A DNA stretch of 22,151 bases from Priapulus caudatus (GCF_000485595.1 NW_014577203.1:34845-56995); one strand, 5' to 3'. Numbered from the stretch's first letter, positions 9,301 to 18,308 are shown. Notes: a model not told the origin generated them from the sequence alone. Program-made: numbers and translations.

Positions 9301-10630
9301 AGCTCGAATGATAGACGTATTATGAGCCTATTTGCATCTCTCTAAATGGCGATAAATTTGTGTTGACGAAGGCGCGGCGGCAATAGTGCCACTACTTTGA
9401 TCTCTTGGTTCCAGGGTTGTCCATTCATGTCTTTCCAGGACCAGTCACACATTACCAGTTACCACAGCGTGGCCATGTCCACTTCGTCGCGATCTTACAT
9501 ATCAACGACGTCGACGCCACATTTCTAGTGAGTTACGACCATTTCCACTGACGAGGATCTATCGGGAAACAGCTGATCGTCCCAGACAAGGTACAGTAGC
9601 TTTATAATATCACCCATGAGCATATGTTTGTTATAGCTCTACTATGATAGCGAAACGTGATAGTGATACCGAGTCTCACTTTCTATTGTTGTGTACGATT
9701 TGCGAGGAGGGGACAACGCAATGGTAGAATTGATTTGTTTATGGGCAGTGCATGAAAAAGTAGCCAATGATTTCTGTTGAATGCATAAATTATATACAGT
9801 ATGTGATTACTAGAAATTATATCATTTTTAATGCAGTTTTATGATTAAGTTGTATAATCATATGAATAATCTCCACAAAGCACCTCCCTATATTTGGCAG
9901 ATGTATAAATTGTAATTATGGGCTTGTTTATTTTACATTGCAGTGAAATTTACAAGTGATAAGCAATATATGTTCGTAGTAAATAATTTAATCACGTTTC
10001 GTAAACGTGCTTCTAAGTAAAAAACTGCCAATTATTTCGCCGTTTCATGTCTAAATTGTATCTTGTGATGGATTGATATCATATGGCAACTTTGGCAATG
10101 GTGTGTGCCGATCGAGGCTTACAGATTTACAGAGTACGTGTCTAATCTAGAATCTAATCTATACCACTAACTGTATAAAAAAAAAACTAAAAGATAATGC
10201 TCTAGCCCTTGTCCGAAATGACATTGATCGTGTACGAACTCCAAATGACAATGTACATAGACAAGTGGACGATCGAGTGGCAGCTAGTACGTGCTGTATG
10301 GAGTTTTACGATGCTGTGTTTTAACTGTTATACACGTGTGCATATAAGTTACACTTCCTACGTGATTTACATGTACATCTGTCTATCTTAACTTTCCACG
10401 TCCGCCTGGTAGAAGTGCAGTGTGTGTTGTTACTGCGAGTTTAGTGTGGGCGAGCATTCACTAACTCCAGGAATGTTCTGTGCGTTAATCACCCTTGAAC
10501 TTGCTAGGGCCTGCCTACATACTGTAAGTGCCCTACAGTGTGTACAAATATAGTGAAAACACATACAGAGCTCATCTAAAACCTAACTGCGATGGGCATA
10601 TATAGTGCACCTAAACCGCGTCGCACTCTA
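9301..10630. other. AT-rich spacer without recognisable genes (copy 2)
   Basis: Counterpart of about 300-2030. It is AT-rich, with stops in every frame; the longest ATG frame here is 60 codons and does not survive in copy 1. No transposon termini or RNA genes are found. Confidence 0.55.
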
Positions 10631-10752
10631 CGAGGAGGCATCCCGCCTCAACATGATACGCGAGATCGCACCCGCGCTGAAGAAGGTGGGACGACCTCAA
10701 TCATCCAACATCGTCAGGTGAGCTACGTGCGTATAGGTGGTGGAGACTTAAT
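10631..10752 (+). pseudogene. damaged fragment of the CDK4/6-type exon with its donor site
   Basis: This 122-bp piece repeats the 3' part of the kinase exon (from about 8355) and the first 35 bp of its intron, including CAG|GTGAG at 10717/10718. Compared with 8355-8441 it carries about five small indels: GAGGGGC-type losses, one extra base after CCCGC, three extra bases after GATCGC, one extra G in GGTGGGACG, and one lost G in CATCCAAC. Substitutions are few. The indels sum to +3, but the frame is wrong locally, so GIPLNM becomes an unrelated run before ..LNMIREIA and DDLNHP is lost. The N-terminal half with the glycine loop and K48 is missing. It is either a pseudo-exon inside copy 2 or the same exon read with sequencing errors and misplaced next to the gap. 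Confidence 0.85.
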
Positions 10753-10757
10753 TATAT

Positions 10758-11190
10758 CTATGTCGCTCTCGCTTGCTATTGCGTGCGTTCTCTCTTTCGC
10801 TCGTGTGTTCGTCTCTTCTCTCTTCTCCTCTCTCGCCTGTCTCTCTCTTTCTCTCTCTCTCGCTCGCTTTCTTATCTTTCTCTCTCGTCTTGATCTCGCG
10901 TCCTCTCTCTCGGCTCTCTCTCTCCCCCCTCTCTCTCTCTTCTCTACTCTCTGTCTCTCTCTCTCTCTTTCTCGCGCTCTCTTTTCTCTTTCTCTTCTCG
11001 CTCTCTTTCTCTCTCTCTCTCTCTCCTCTCTCGTTGCGATCTTCGCTCCCTCTCTCCACCGGTGCTTTTTGCTGCGCCAACATTTACCATTGTCGATTTG
11101 TCTTTCGCTCCCTCTCTCTCTCTCTCTCTCTCCGTGTCTTTTCATCTCTCTCTCTCTCTTCTCTCCTCTTGCGGCCTTCTCTCGCACGGT
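10758..11190 (+). repeat. (TC)n polypyrimidine tract left of the assembly gap
   Basis: TC-dominated pyrimidine tract, directly downstream of the kinase exon fragment and with no counterpart at that position in copy 1. Ser/Leu-rich open frames through it are artefacts. Confidence 0.9.
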
Positions 11191-11224
11191 AGCTTTTGCT
11201 GCACCAACATTTACAATTGTCGAT
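11064..11224 (+). repeat. 127-bp tandem duplication inside the (TC)n tract
   Basis: The element GCTTTTGCTGCACCAACATT followed by TACAATTGTCGAT occurs at 11192-11224, and a 34-bp near-copy occurs at 11064-11097 (one extra T, two substitutions). Each is preceded by TC repeats, so the unit is about 127 bp long. Confidence 0.8.
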
Positions 11225-11288
11225 GCAAAGCATGGTCCCGTGTATGTTCATTATATACACCTACGCACAGACTCAGGCAATGCCACTT

Positions 11289-11347
11289 ATGCACACACAC
11301 ACACACGCACGCACGCGCGCCCACACACACACACACGCCACACACAC
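11289..11347 (+). repeat. (CA)n microsatellite running into the gap
   Basis: CA dinucleotides with CG interruptions run up to the first N. The assembly most likely broke inside this repeat. Confidence 0.9.
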
Positions 11348-11372
11348 NNNNNNNNNNNNNNNNNNNNNNNNN
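11348..11372. other. 25-N assembly gap
   Basis: A run of 25 N joins two pieces. The length looks like a placeholder, so the true distance is unknown. Confidence 0.99.
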
Positions 11373-11378
11373 GCGTAA

Positions 11379-11425
11379 GTATTATATATAATTATATTAT
11401 ATATAATATATTATATGTATATATA
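11379..11425. repeat. AT-rich low-complexity tract right of the gap
   Basis: Alternating TATA/ATAT sequence with self-complementary segments, corresponding loosely to the TATATA-rich stretch near 2040-2070 in copy 1. Confidence 0.75.
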
Positions 11426-11793
11426 AACGCTCGATTATAAACAGTACATTTGTCTGTACTAGTTAGAAAACGCATATGTTACTTGTGACACAAGAACGTG
11501 CATCTTAGGGTATCTGAAACCATGTGAACGTGGCATATATGCACGATTAAAAACATAAGTATCGTGTGTAAAATAATCTGACCATGCTCGGCTACTTACA
11601 TGATTGCGTTTCAACTAGAATTAATAGATCTTCATAACATCCTTAATTGCGACGGAAACGAAACATGTCTATAGTATCGCTCATCAGGGTCTATGTCCCC
11701 AGCGGCCTCACGGGGTACCGCCGAAGCGTTACCCTGGGTACGCGTCCAGTACAGTCGCCGAGCACGTACCCCTTGGTCACTTATTTTTGATAT
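11426..11793. other. spacer (copy 2) without recognisable genes
   Basis: Matches about 2110-2530 of copy 1 with many indels. AT-rich at first, GC-rich after 11690. No gene or RNA feature is seen. Confidence 0.5.
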
Positions 11794-11860
11794 GTTAGGG
11801 TTAGGGTTACGATTATTGGGCTTAGGGTTCGGTATCCGGGTTAGGGAGTAGGCCGTAGGG
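11794..11860 (+). repeat. degenerate interstitial telomere-like (TTAGGG) repeats
   Basis: GTTAGGGTTAGGGTTACG begins at 11794, followed by further TTAGGG hexamers at 11822-11827 and 11841-11846 and degenerate forms (TTATTGGG, CGTAGGG). The hexamer is the ancestral animal telomere unit rather than the insect TTAGG. The array is short and impure, so it is an internal relic or a noisy reading of a cleaner array. Confidence 0.6.
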
Positions 11861-12150
11861 CGACTTCGCCTAGACTCCGTTACGTGGAGTAGGGCGAGGT
11901 ACGGTCGGCATATATAGATAGCTTTACCAGGGTACGGTTCCGGTTTTACCGGACCGTACCCAGCGGTACGTTCCGGCAGTTACCCCGGGGGACACTTAGA
12001 CCTCTCAGCTATAGTATCAACCACATCAGTATTAGCAAGTGTATCGTATAATTGTTCGGATAATCGGATAATTGTTCTAATATTTGCATTCTATCGACTC
12101 GCCTATGCTGCGTGATAGCGGGACCAGAGTAACGTACACCCGGCGCGCTC
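11861..12150. other. GGTAC-rich patch and spacer before the (TC)n tract (copy 2)
   Basis: Repeated GGTACG/CGTACC motifs on both strands (for example CAGGGTACGG and GGACCGTACCC near 11929-11962) give a weakly palindromic character. Then comes a spacer shared with 2830-2970, including ATTTGCATTCTATCGACTCG. No gene is seen. Confidence 0.45.
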
Positions 12151-12159
12151 TCTTTCTCC

Positions 12160-12653
12160 GCCTCATTGTTCTGCCTGGGCTGGCTCTATCTCTCTCTCTC
12201 TCTCCTTGCTCTCTCTCCTCTTGCTCTCTCTCTCTCGCTCTCTCTCTCTCCTCTCTTCTCTGTCTCTTCTCGCATCTATCTCTCTCTCTCCGCTCTCTCT
12301 CTCCTCGCTCTCTCTCTCGCTCTCTCTCTCGCGGCTCTCTCTCGCTTCTCTGCTGCGCGCGCCTCTCTCGTCTCTGCGTTCTCGTCTCTCGTGTCTGCTC
12401 TAGTCTCTCTCGGCTGGCGTGCCGGCTCTCTCTTTCTCTCTGCGCTCGTGCTCCTCTGCTATCGGGGCTGGGCTCTCTCGCTCTCTCTCTCTCGTCGTCT
12501 TCTTCGTCCGCTGCGGCGCTCTCGTCTCCGTCTCTCTCTCTGCTCTCTCTGCCTTTCGTCGTCGTCTCTCTCTCTCTCGTCTTCGTCTCTCTCGTCTGGC
12601 TGCGTCTCGGTCGCGCGCTCTCTCTCTCTCTCTCTCTCTGCTCTTCTCTTTCG

Positions 12654-12687
<34 letters not shown>

Positions 12688-12993
12688 ATCTGCTTCTATC
12701 TATTCTATCTCTCTCTTTCTCTCTCTCTCTCTCGTCTCTGCTCTCTCTCTCATCTCTCTCTCTCTTTCTCTCTCTCTCCTCTCTCTCTACTCTCTGCTCC
12801 TCTCTCTCTCTCCCTCTCTCTCTCTTAGCTGTCCACTCTTTTTGTCTGTCACTTTCTCGGTGTGTATCTCTTCACTGTTCACACAGCTGCTTTCTCTCTT
12901 TCTTCGTCTCACCCCTCTCTCTCATCTCTTTCCCATCTCTCTCTTCTCTCTCTCTCTCATTTCTCTCTCTCTCCATGTCTCTCTCTCATCCAT

Positions 12994-13031
<38 letters not shown>

Positions 13032-13065
13032 CTCTCTCTCTCTCTCTCGCTCTCTCATCTCTCTC
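12160..13065 (+). repeat. (TC)n-dominated polypyrimidine tract, about 0.9 kb (copy 2)
   Basis: Counterpart of 2975-3865 and of similar length. The longest open frame through it (about 340 codons of Ser and Leu) is a translation of the repeat, not a gene. Confidence 0.92.
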
Positions 13066-13530
13066 CTCACACCACACCACGGCGCATGCAACAAGTGGAG
13101 GCTTGGAGAACGATGTAAGCTTTCAGTCGACGGCGCGCAAACTACATGCGGTTACCAATGAGGCATTTCTCGAAAAGGATTGAGCCGTACCGGCAGACCA
13201 ACCTCTATTCAATCGTTTGGACATCAGAGCACGCGACATGGCTCCAGTGCTTCCCGCTTCCTTTTGCTGGTCCGCTGTGCTTTGTTTCGACAATGGGTGG
13301 ATGGGTGTGCTGGGGGCATCTGTGTGTATATACTCCCCCCGTAAGGTCCTGTGTAATCGTTCCCCCTCCCCCCGTACTATGATCACTGATCGCTATATTG
13401 CTCCGTGTTTCGATCAGGATCGTTTGCGACTTTAAAAACCGAAACTCGACTTTTTGCCCGCTTGACTATAGGTGAGAGTTGTTGGCTAGAATGGGCTTCC
13501 ATTCCATTCCCTCGCTTTCACATAGTTTTC
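13066..13530. other. spacer between (TC)n tract and C-rich minisatellite (copy 2)
   Basis: Matches 3866-4480 through anchors such as GTGCTTTGTTTCGAC (4117 and 13276 regions). No coding or RNA feature is recognised. Confidence 0.5.
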
Positions 13531-13930
13531 TTCCACCCTTCCCCACGCTCAAATAGCTACCACCCACCCCACCTCACGTTCGCATGGTTTGGTCACCAAC
13601 CTCCACGCTTTCATGAGCTTCCACCCACCCCCACGCTTACATGCAAATCCGCCTACCCGTCCCCACGGCATTCGCATGGCTTCCACCCACCCCCACGCTT
13701 AAATAGAATCCGCTTACCCCTCCCCACGATCGCATTCGTTCCACCTACCCCTCCCACGGTTCGCAATTGGTTCTAACGCACTCCCTCCCACGCTCGCATG
13801 GCTTCCACCCACCCCACGCGCTTAAATAGAATTCCCGCTACTCCCTGCCCACGAGTGCGCATTCGGTTCCACCAACCCCCTCCCACGGCTCGCAATTGGC
13901 CTTCACCCACCCTCCCCGAACTGCTGCGCG
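13530..13930 (+). repeat. C-rich minisatellite with about 122-bp higher-order period (copy 2)
   Basis: Units of 26-35 bp (CTTCCACCCACCCCCACGCT; GCTTACCCCTCCCCACGATC; GTTCCACCTACCCCTCCCAC) follow one another in order. The whole set recurs after about 122 bp, since GCTTCCACCCAC with downstream CGCTTAAATAGAAT occurs near 13679 and again at 13801. Matches 4480-4925. Confidence 0.8.
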
Positions 13931-14460
13931 CCCTCCATAAACAGCGTGCAAGCGTTCCACCCGGAGCACTTTCACGTTCCTTCGCGAGGGGTAAGAAATT
14001 AACTTATTGAACACAAACCTACATCCTTTCGGCAACGACGCTACGTCAAAAAAGGAGCGGCGACCGGGGGGCAGTCCGCGGAGTCTGAGGTTCAAACATT
14101 AAAGATATTAACAATAAGCGCGATGTTGCTTGATTTTTAAGATTCATGCGAGTAGACATTGTGCAAATTTTTCCTTTGGACATTTAGTCTGCAAAAAATG
14201 CGGTCATTGCCGCGGGAGGCGTTGCTCTGGAACGAAACTATAGTGTAGTATAGCAGAATTTTGCAGGGAGTCACACGGATGCCTGTATATGCTCGAAGAT
14301 CAGGAGTCCGCGGCAGGAAATCAGGGAGTATTTAGACTCCGCGAGTCCGGCGCCGTTAATTTCGCCAGCCCTGCTGTCGGGAAGGGGTGGCGAAAGGTGG
14401 CGAGGGCGGCGTCACGGGAACGGCCTACGTGGACAGGCGGAGTATGCGCCGGCGTGGGAA
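13931..14460. other. spacer between the two minisatellites (copy 2)
   Basis: Matches 4926-5480, with anchors CATAAACAGCGTGCA and TAGTATAGCAGAATTTT (the latter near 14245 and 5251). No gene is evident. Confidence 0.5.
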
Positions 14461-15420
14461 GGATAGGAGAGGTGCCCGGCGTCGTCGGGAAATCGGCTAA
14501 CCAGGTCGGCGGCAAGGTTAGGAGAGGTGTGAGGGGTAGCGGGCGGAATGGCTAGCAGTGCGGCGTGGAACGGTTAGGGGGAGGTTTGGGTGGCGTCGGG
14601 AAATGATTTAGCTGTCGGCGTAGGGCAAGGTTAGGAGAGGCGTTGAGGGACGTCAGGTGAATTTGGGTAGCTGGCGGGTGGGATGGTAGACGAGGTTTGG
14701 CCCCGGGGGGTCGGGGAAATGTGCGTAGCTGGCGGTGGGGAAGGTCATAGCGAGAGGTTGCCGGGGGGTGCAGGGGGAAATCGTGGCAGACAGGTGGCGG
14801 CAAGGTTAGGAGAGGTGTGAGCTGGAGTTCGCCCCCCGGGTGGGAGGAATGGCTCAGCAGGCGCGGTGGAAGGTTGCGGGGGAGGTTTGGGGGGTCGGGA
14901 AATATCGTAGCCCGGGCGGGTGGGAAGGTAGGGGGAGGTTTGGGGGTGTGAGAAATGTTTCTAGCGCGCCACGCGGGTGGCAAGGTTGGGGAGGTGTGGG
15001 GGAGGTTCTGGGCAAACTGTTCTCTAGCGCCGCCGCGGGTCGCGTGGTGGGAACGGGTAGGGGGGAGGTTGGGGGGGGTGAGAATGTCTACGGTGGCGGG
15101 TGGAAGGTTGGGGAGTGTGGGGGTGGGAAATGTCTTGCGGACTCGCGGTGGGAAGATAGAGTGGCGGGGGTCGGGAAATGTTTAGCGGGCAGCGTGGCGA
15201 AATATATGGAGAGGTGCGGTGTCAGCGTGAGAACATCGCGGCATAACAGGTGGTGGCAAGGTTAGTAGACGCGTGTGAGCGGGAGCCGGCGAATGGCTAG
15301 GCTGGCGGTGGAAGGATTATGGACGAAGGTTTGGGGGTCGGGAGGATGGTCTAGCGGGAACGCGTGTGGAAGGATAGTGGAGGTGGCGGGGGTTTGAGGC
15401 GAATCTAGGACATCTGCTCC
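14460..15420 (+). repeat. G-rich minisatellite with units of about 50 bp (copy 2)
   Basis: Same units as 5480-7400 (GGGAAGGT, GAGGTTTGGGGGGTCGGG, AATGTCTAGCGGG), but only about 0.96 kb and with many inserted bases. It ends near 15420 in sequence unlike the kinase 5' region. A short inverted-orientation scrap (CCCCCACCTTCCCATCGG) lies at about 15463-15480. Confidence 0.85.
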
Positions 15421-15508
15421 CACCGGGGTGCACCCAGGCAGGACAAGGTTAGGGAAGACCTACCCCCACCTTCCCATCGGGTCCGTTAGACATGTGACGC
15501 CGAGGGAC

Positions 15509-15554
15509 CACACACACACACACGCACACGCACACACACACGCACGCACACACA
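15509..15554 (+). repeat. (CA)n microsatellite
   Basis: CA dinucleotides with periodic CG interruptions, just downstream of the G-rich array. Confidence 0.9.
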
Positions 15555-16543
15555 GTGAAATGCCAATTCTTGGGAGTAGACTGCGCAACACGCGGGCACT
15601 GGGAACTTTGTAATAAAAAAAAAATTATAGTTATTACAAAAATGTAAATTATATCTGCTACCAAGGTTGTAACGCTTGTGTATTTTATATTGCCTAATAA
15701 TTCTACTTGTACGCTGCATAGATCCTCCTCTGCTCCTATCTTGTCAGATGCAGGCCATTGTGCACAGACACACACGATATGAAAGAGAAATGAGAAAGCA
15801 AACGTATATCTATTGTGTAGCCATGTTCAGACGGGCGTGCGACAAGATTGCACACTGTAAACTTGCATTCGCACAATCTCAAAGTAGAATCGTTTGGCGA
15901 CATAGAGTACATAAACGTTCAGACTTTGGTAGTAAAAATATAATCCATATCAATTTACTATCCTTTTATGATTGGGCACGACCACAAGTGGCCGTGTGTT
16001 ATATAATCACGTCCCAAGCCTTGACGTTTTACTTTATGTACTACTTTATGTGATAGTTATAGCATACATAGGTGTAAGGATGGCCGCGTACATAGTGATT
16101 TCTCCCTACATCTTATCGTAAATGTCTCTTCGTAGAATGCGCTTAGTAAATCAAACTTGCCCCTTGCCGACGATACTTAGTAGCGTGGCAACTTCCGCGG
16201 AGGATTGGTTCTAATAAGACATTAATAAGTATTTGCATAATCCACTTCTGCTACTGCGTATGGCGTGCACCAGACAAGGGCATTTCAACATGCGTGGGCG
16301 GAGGAGGTATTGGACCCACCTAATAGCTGAGTGGGGGGAGGGGGGAGGGGGGTGGAAGCGCGGTGTAGCAGTGGCGTGCTGCGTTACGCAGCGTTATAGG
16401 CGTGAAGCCTATGTGTGTCCGTTGGTGAGATTGGGCCGATCAAAGCTCGTCTTCGCCCCCGCCCCCCCCCACCGTGTTTACATAGACGTGGGTGGTTTGC
16501 GGGGGCGGTGGAGAGGTGTGGTTTAACGGTGGTATTGAGTGTG

Positions 16544-16545
<2 letters not shown>
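15555..16545. other. unique spacer without a recognised gene
   Basis: AT-rich to 16200, then GC-rich with a G-run cluster (GGGGGGAGGGGGGAGGGGGG-type, about 16333-16352) and a C9-10 run near 16460-16470. An open frame from ATG at 15749 runs about 100 codons to 16053 but has no recognisable domain. Its middle (15826-15930) has transposon-like short motifs described in the findings. Confidence 0.5.

Positions 16546-16546
<1 letters not shown>

Positions 16547-16582
<36 letters not shown>
16547..16582 (+). repeat. (AG)n microsatellite, 36 bp
   Basis: Perfect AG run: the complement of the TC repeats elsewhere in the window, in the opposite orientation. Confidence 0.95.
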
Positions 16583-16584
<2 letters not shown>

Positions 16585-16748
16585 GGCTGGGTTGGAATGT
16601 TGCACTCGCTACGTAAACTTTTCCACACGAACCATATATGAATATAGGTTGCTTCGCCATCATGTTGTTGATTCGGAAAGTTTGGTTTGCGATGATTGAT
16701 CATGATGCTTGCTTGAAATGTTTCTAGGCGATATACCTAGTTCCCCAT

Positions 16749-16916
16749 GTAACACGCACCCAACGTCACGCAGCGCACGCACATGAAACCGCACACGCAT
16801 ACGCCACACGCACCACGCACAGCGCCACACGCGACGCGCACACACACACCACACTGCCTCATCACACTCATACACACACACTACACACACAACACACGCC
16901 ACGCGCACGCACGCAC

Positions 16917-16969
<53 letters not shown>
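16749..16969 (+). repeat. (CA)n/(CACG)n microsatellite, about 220 bp
   Basis: Starts as imperfect CACGCA/CCACAC variants and becomes a pure CA run at 16917-16968. Val/Cys-rich and His/Thr-rich frames through it are artefacts. Confidence 0.9.
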
Positions 16970-16971
<2 letters not shown>

Positions 16972-17063
16972 ATCGCCTTAGTGCGGGTGGGGAGATAAGG
17001 CGAAAGAAGGTGGCGACAGAAAATTCTCAGATAAAAAGGCGCACGATAGCAAAAAACAACAAC

Positions 17064-17219
17064 ATGAACGCCATACAAGATGTGCACCCATGTGCTAGAT
17101 ATGACAAAAGGGGAATAACCTTTGAAGAAAAATCGTTTTGTAAGAATATATATTTAGAGATTCAGGAAGCATTTATAGCAAAAATGGTCCCACGCTGTTC
17201 AGGTACTGATGATACATAG
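17064..17219 (+). CDS. uncertain 51-codon open frame, possible exon
   Basis: From ATG at 17064 a frame of 51 codons runs to TAG at 17217-17219. It is Lys/Glu-rich with few low-complexity features (motifs GITFEEKSFCKNIY and EIQEAFIAKM), unlike the surrounding repeats. The frame is also open upstream through the CA repeat. A donor-like CAG|GTACTG lies at 17202/17203. I recognise no family. It could be an internal exon, a relic, or chance; there is no second copy in the window to test conservation. Confidence 0.15.
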   Translation: MNAIQDVHPCARYDKRGITFEEKSFCKNIYLEIQEAFIAKMVPRCSGTDDT

Positions 17220-17288
17220 GTTCGCACATAGGCGTAGCGTGGACATTTCCCTTTGTATAAAAGTTGTCGAACTACCAGAGAAGTAGAA

Positions 17289-17454
17289 GTTCTCTCTATC
17301 TTTCTCTCGCTCTTGCGCTCCACACCTCTCTCTCTCTCTCCTCTCTCTCGCGCCGCGCGCTCTCTCTCTCTAACGCCTCGCGCTCTCTCTCTCTCTCGTT
17401 CGCGCTCTCTCTCTCCTCTCTCCTCTCTCTCTTTCTACCCCCTCTCTTTCTCGG
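17289..17454 (+). repeat. (TC)n tract
   Basis: Interrupted TC repeats with CGCG islands, immediately followed by a (GT)n tract. Confidence 0.88.
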
Positions 17455-17560
17455 TGTGTGGTGTGTGTGTGTGTGTGTTGTGTGTGTTGTGTGTGTGGTG
17501 TGGTGGTGTGCGTGCGGCGCGCGCGCGTGCGTCCGTGGTGGTGCGTGTTGATGCTTGCCC
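17455..17560 (+). repeat. (GT)n-rich tract
   Basis: GTGTGT runs with TGG and GCGC interruptions. A good donor-like sequence CGGAAG|GTAAGTG follows at 17572/17573, but I see no convincing exon before it. Confidence 0.85.
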
Positions 17561-17579
17561 TTTCTCCGGAAGGTAAGTG

Positions 17580-18308
17580 AATAAATTTCGTATTAGATTC
17601 GAACTGATGTTGTCTAGACTTTTATCTTTCTGTCATTGTGTGACATTTTTGTGGATATTTGTGACAGTAGACTCCTGTTTGATAGAACCTCTTCTCCTGA
17701 TTGTAGAATCTTTTATCTCAGATTTTTTAGTATCGGTGTCTGGGTGGCGGGTGGGTTGGTTTTTGCCGGGATCCGAGGTATGTTTTCACTCTTCTTAGTA
17801 AATGATCATAAGTGCTACTCCATGCACATGGTCGAGTGCAGATATTGTTCTTATTTTGGGTTCTGGATGTTTGAATTATCCAACTTGCTTTGAGCTTGTT
17901 GGGGAAAACAATTTCGTTCAGCGCCAAATATTCTTTACCCGATAAATAGGAAAAACTTATGATAAAAAGAATTAATAGAAGTTGAATGAGAATATTCAAA
18001 GTTAGCGAAAAACTTATGATAAAAAGGTCAATTAAATATTTAGTAGTTTGATCCAGAAGGAATAATGCTGATATTAGAGATAATTTAGTTCAGTGGATAT
18101 TGGTTAGGGACAGTTCTCGCGTAAAAGCTGATTTAGCGAGCAGTCTTGGGTGGCGCCACATCCATGGGACGCGATTCCGAACGATTGCCGGAGTGAGGCA
18201 AGTGCTCACTATCATTTTAGCAGGCGCGGTATCCATGCAACAGAGACATAGTCGGATTTACGTTCTTCCCTGTATTTCACTGGCACCATTGTATTATCCA
18301 TATATTAG
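17580..18308. other. AT-rich spacer without a recognised gene
   Basis: Mostly AT-rich. A frame on + (about 18049-18348, no early ATG) is open but matches nothing I know. The piece at 17940-18030 contains a perfect 20-bp direct repeat, listed separately. Confidence 0.5.
17950..18026 (+). repeat. pair of perfect 20-bp direct repeats
   Basis: GAAAAACTTATGATAAAAAG occurs at 17950-17969 and again at 18007-18026, 57 bp apart start to start. The DNA between is AT-rich and unrelated. Confidence 0.85.

Larger units (their letters stand above)
9009..15420 (+). repeat. large direct duplication, copy 2 (interrupted at 10631-11372)
   Basis: Second copy of the block at 1-7400, in the same order: spacer 9009-10630, telomere-like/GC-rich patch about 11690-12010, (TC)n about 12160-13065, spacer, C-rich minisatellite 13530-13930, spacer, G-rich minisatellite 14460-15420. 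The match is lost between 10631 and 11372, where an exon fragment, microsatellites and the N gap lie. It resumes with GTTACTTGTGACA (11478 onward), equivalent to about 2133. Downstream of 15420 the kinase 5' region found after copy 1 is not present. Confidence 0.85.

Noticed and set aside
10592-11440. 282-codon frame through the kinase exon fragment
   Set aside because: It reads the exon fragment in a different frame from the kinase and continues through TC/CA repeats and the N gap.
12084-13183. Several 220-344-codon Ser/Leu-rich frames and an Arg/Glu-rich - strand frame
   Set aside because: Same cause: repeat translation of (TC)n/(GA)n. They overlap in several frames and have no domains.
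17727-17999. - strand frame with a hydrophobic, signal-peptide-like start
   Set aside because: The apparent first codon is TTG, not ATG. The hydrophobic run comes from AT-rich DNA, and there is no homologue I recognise.
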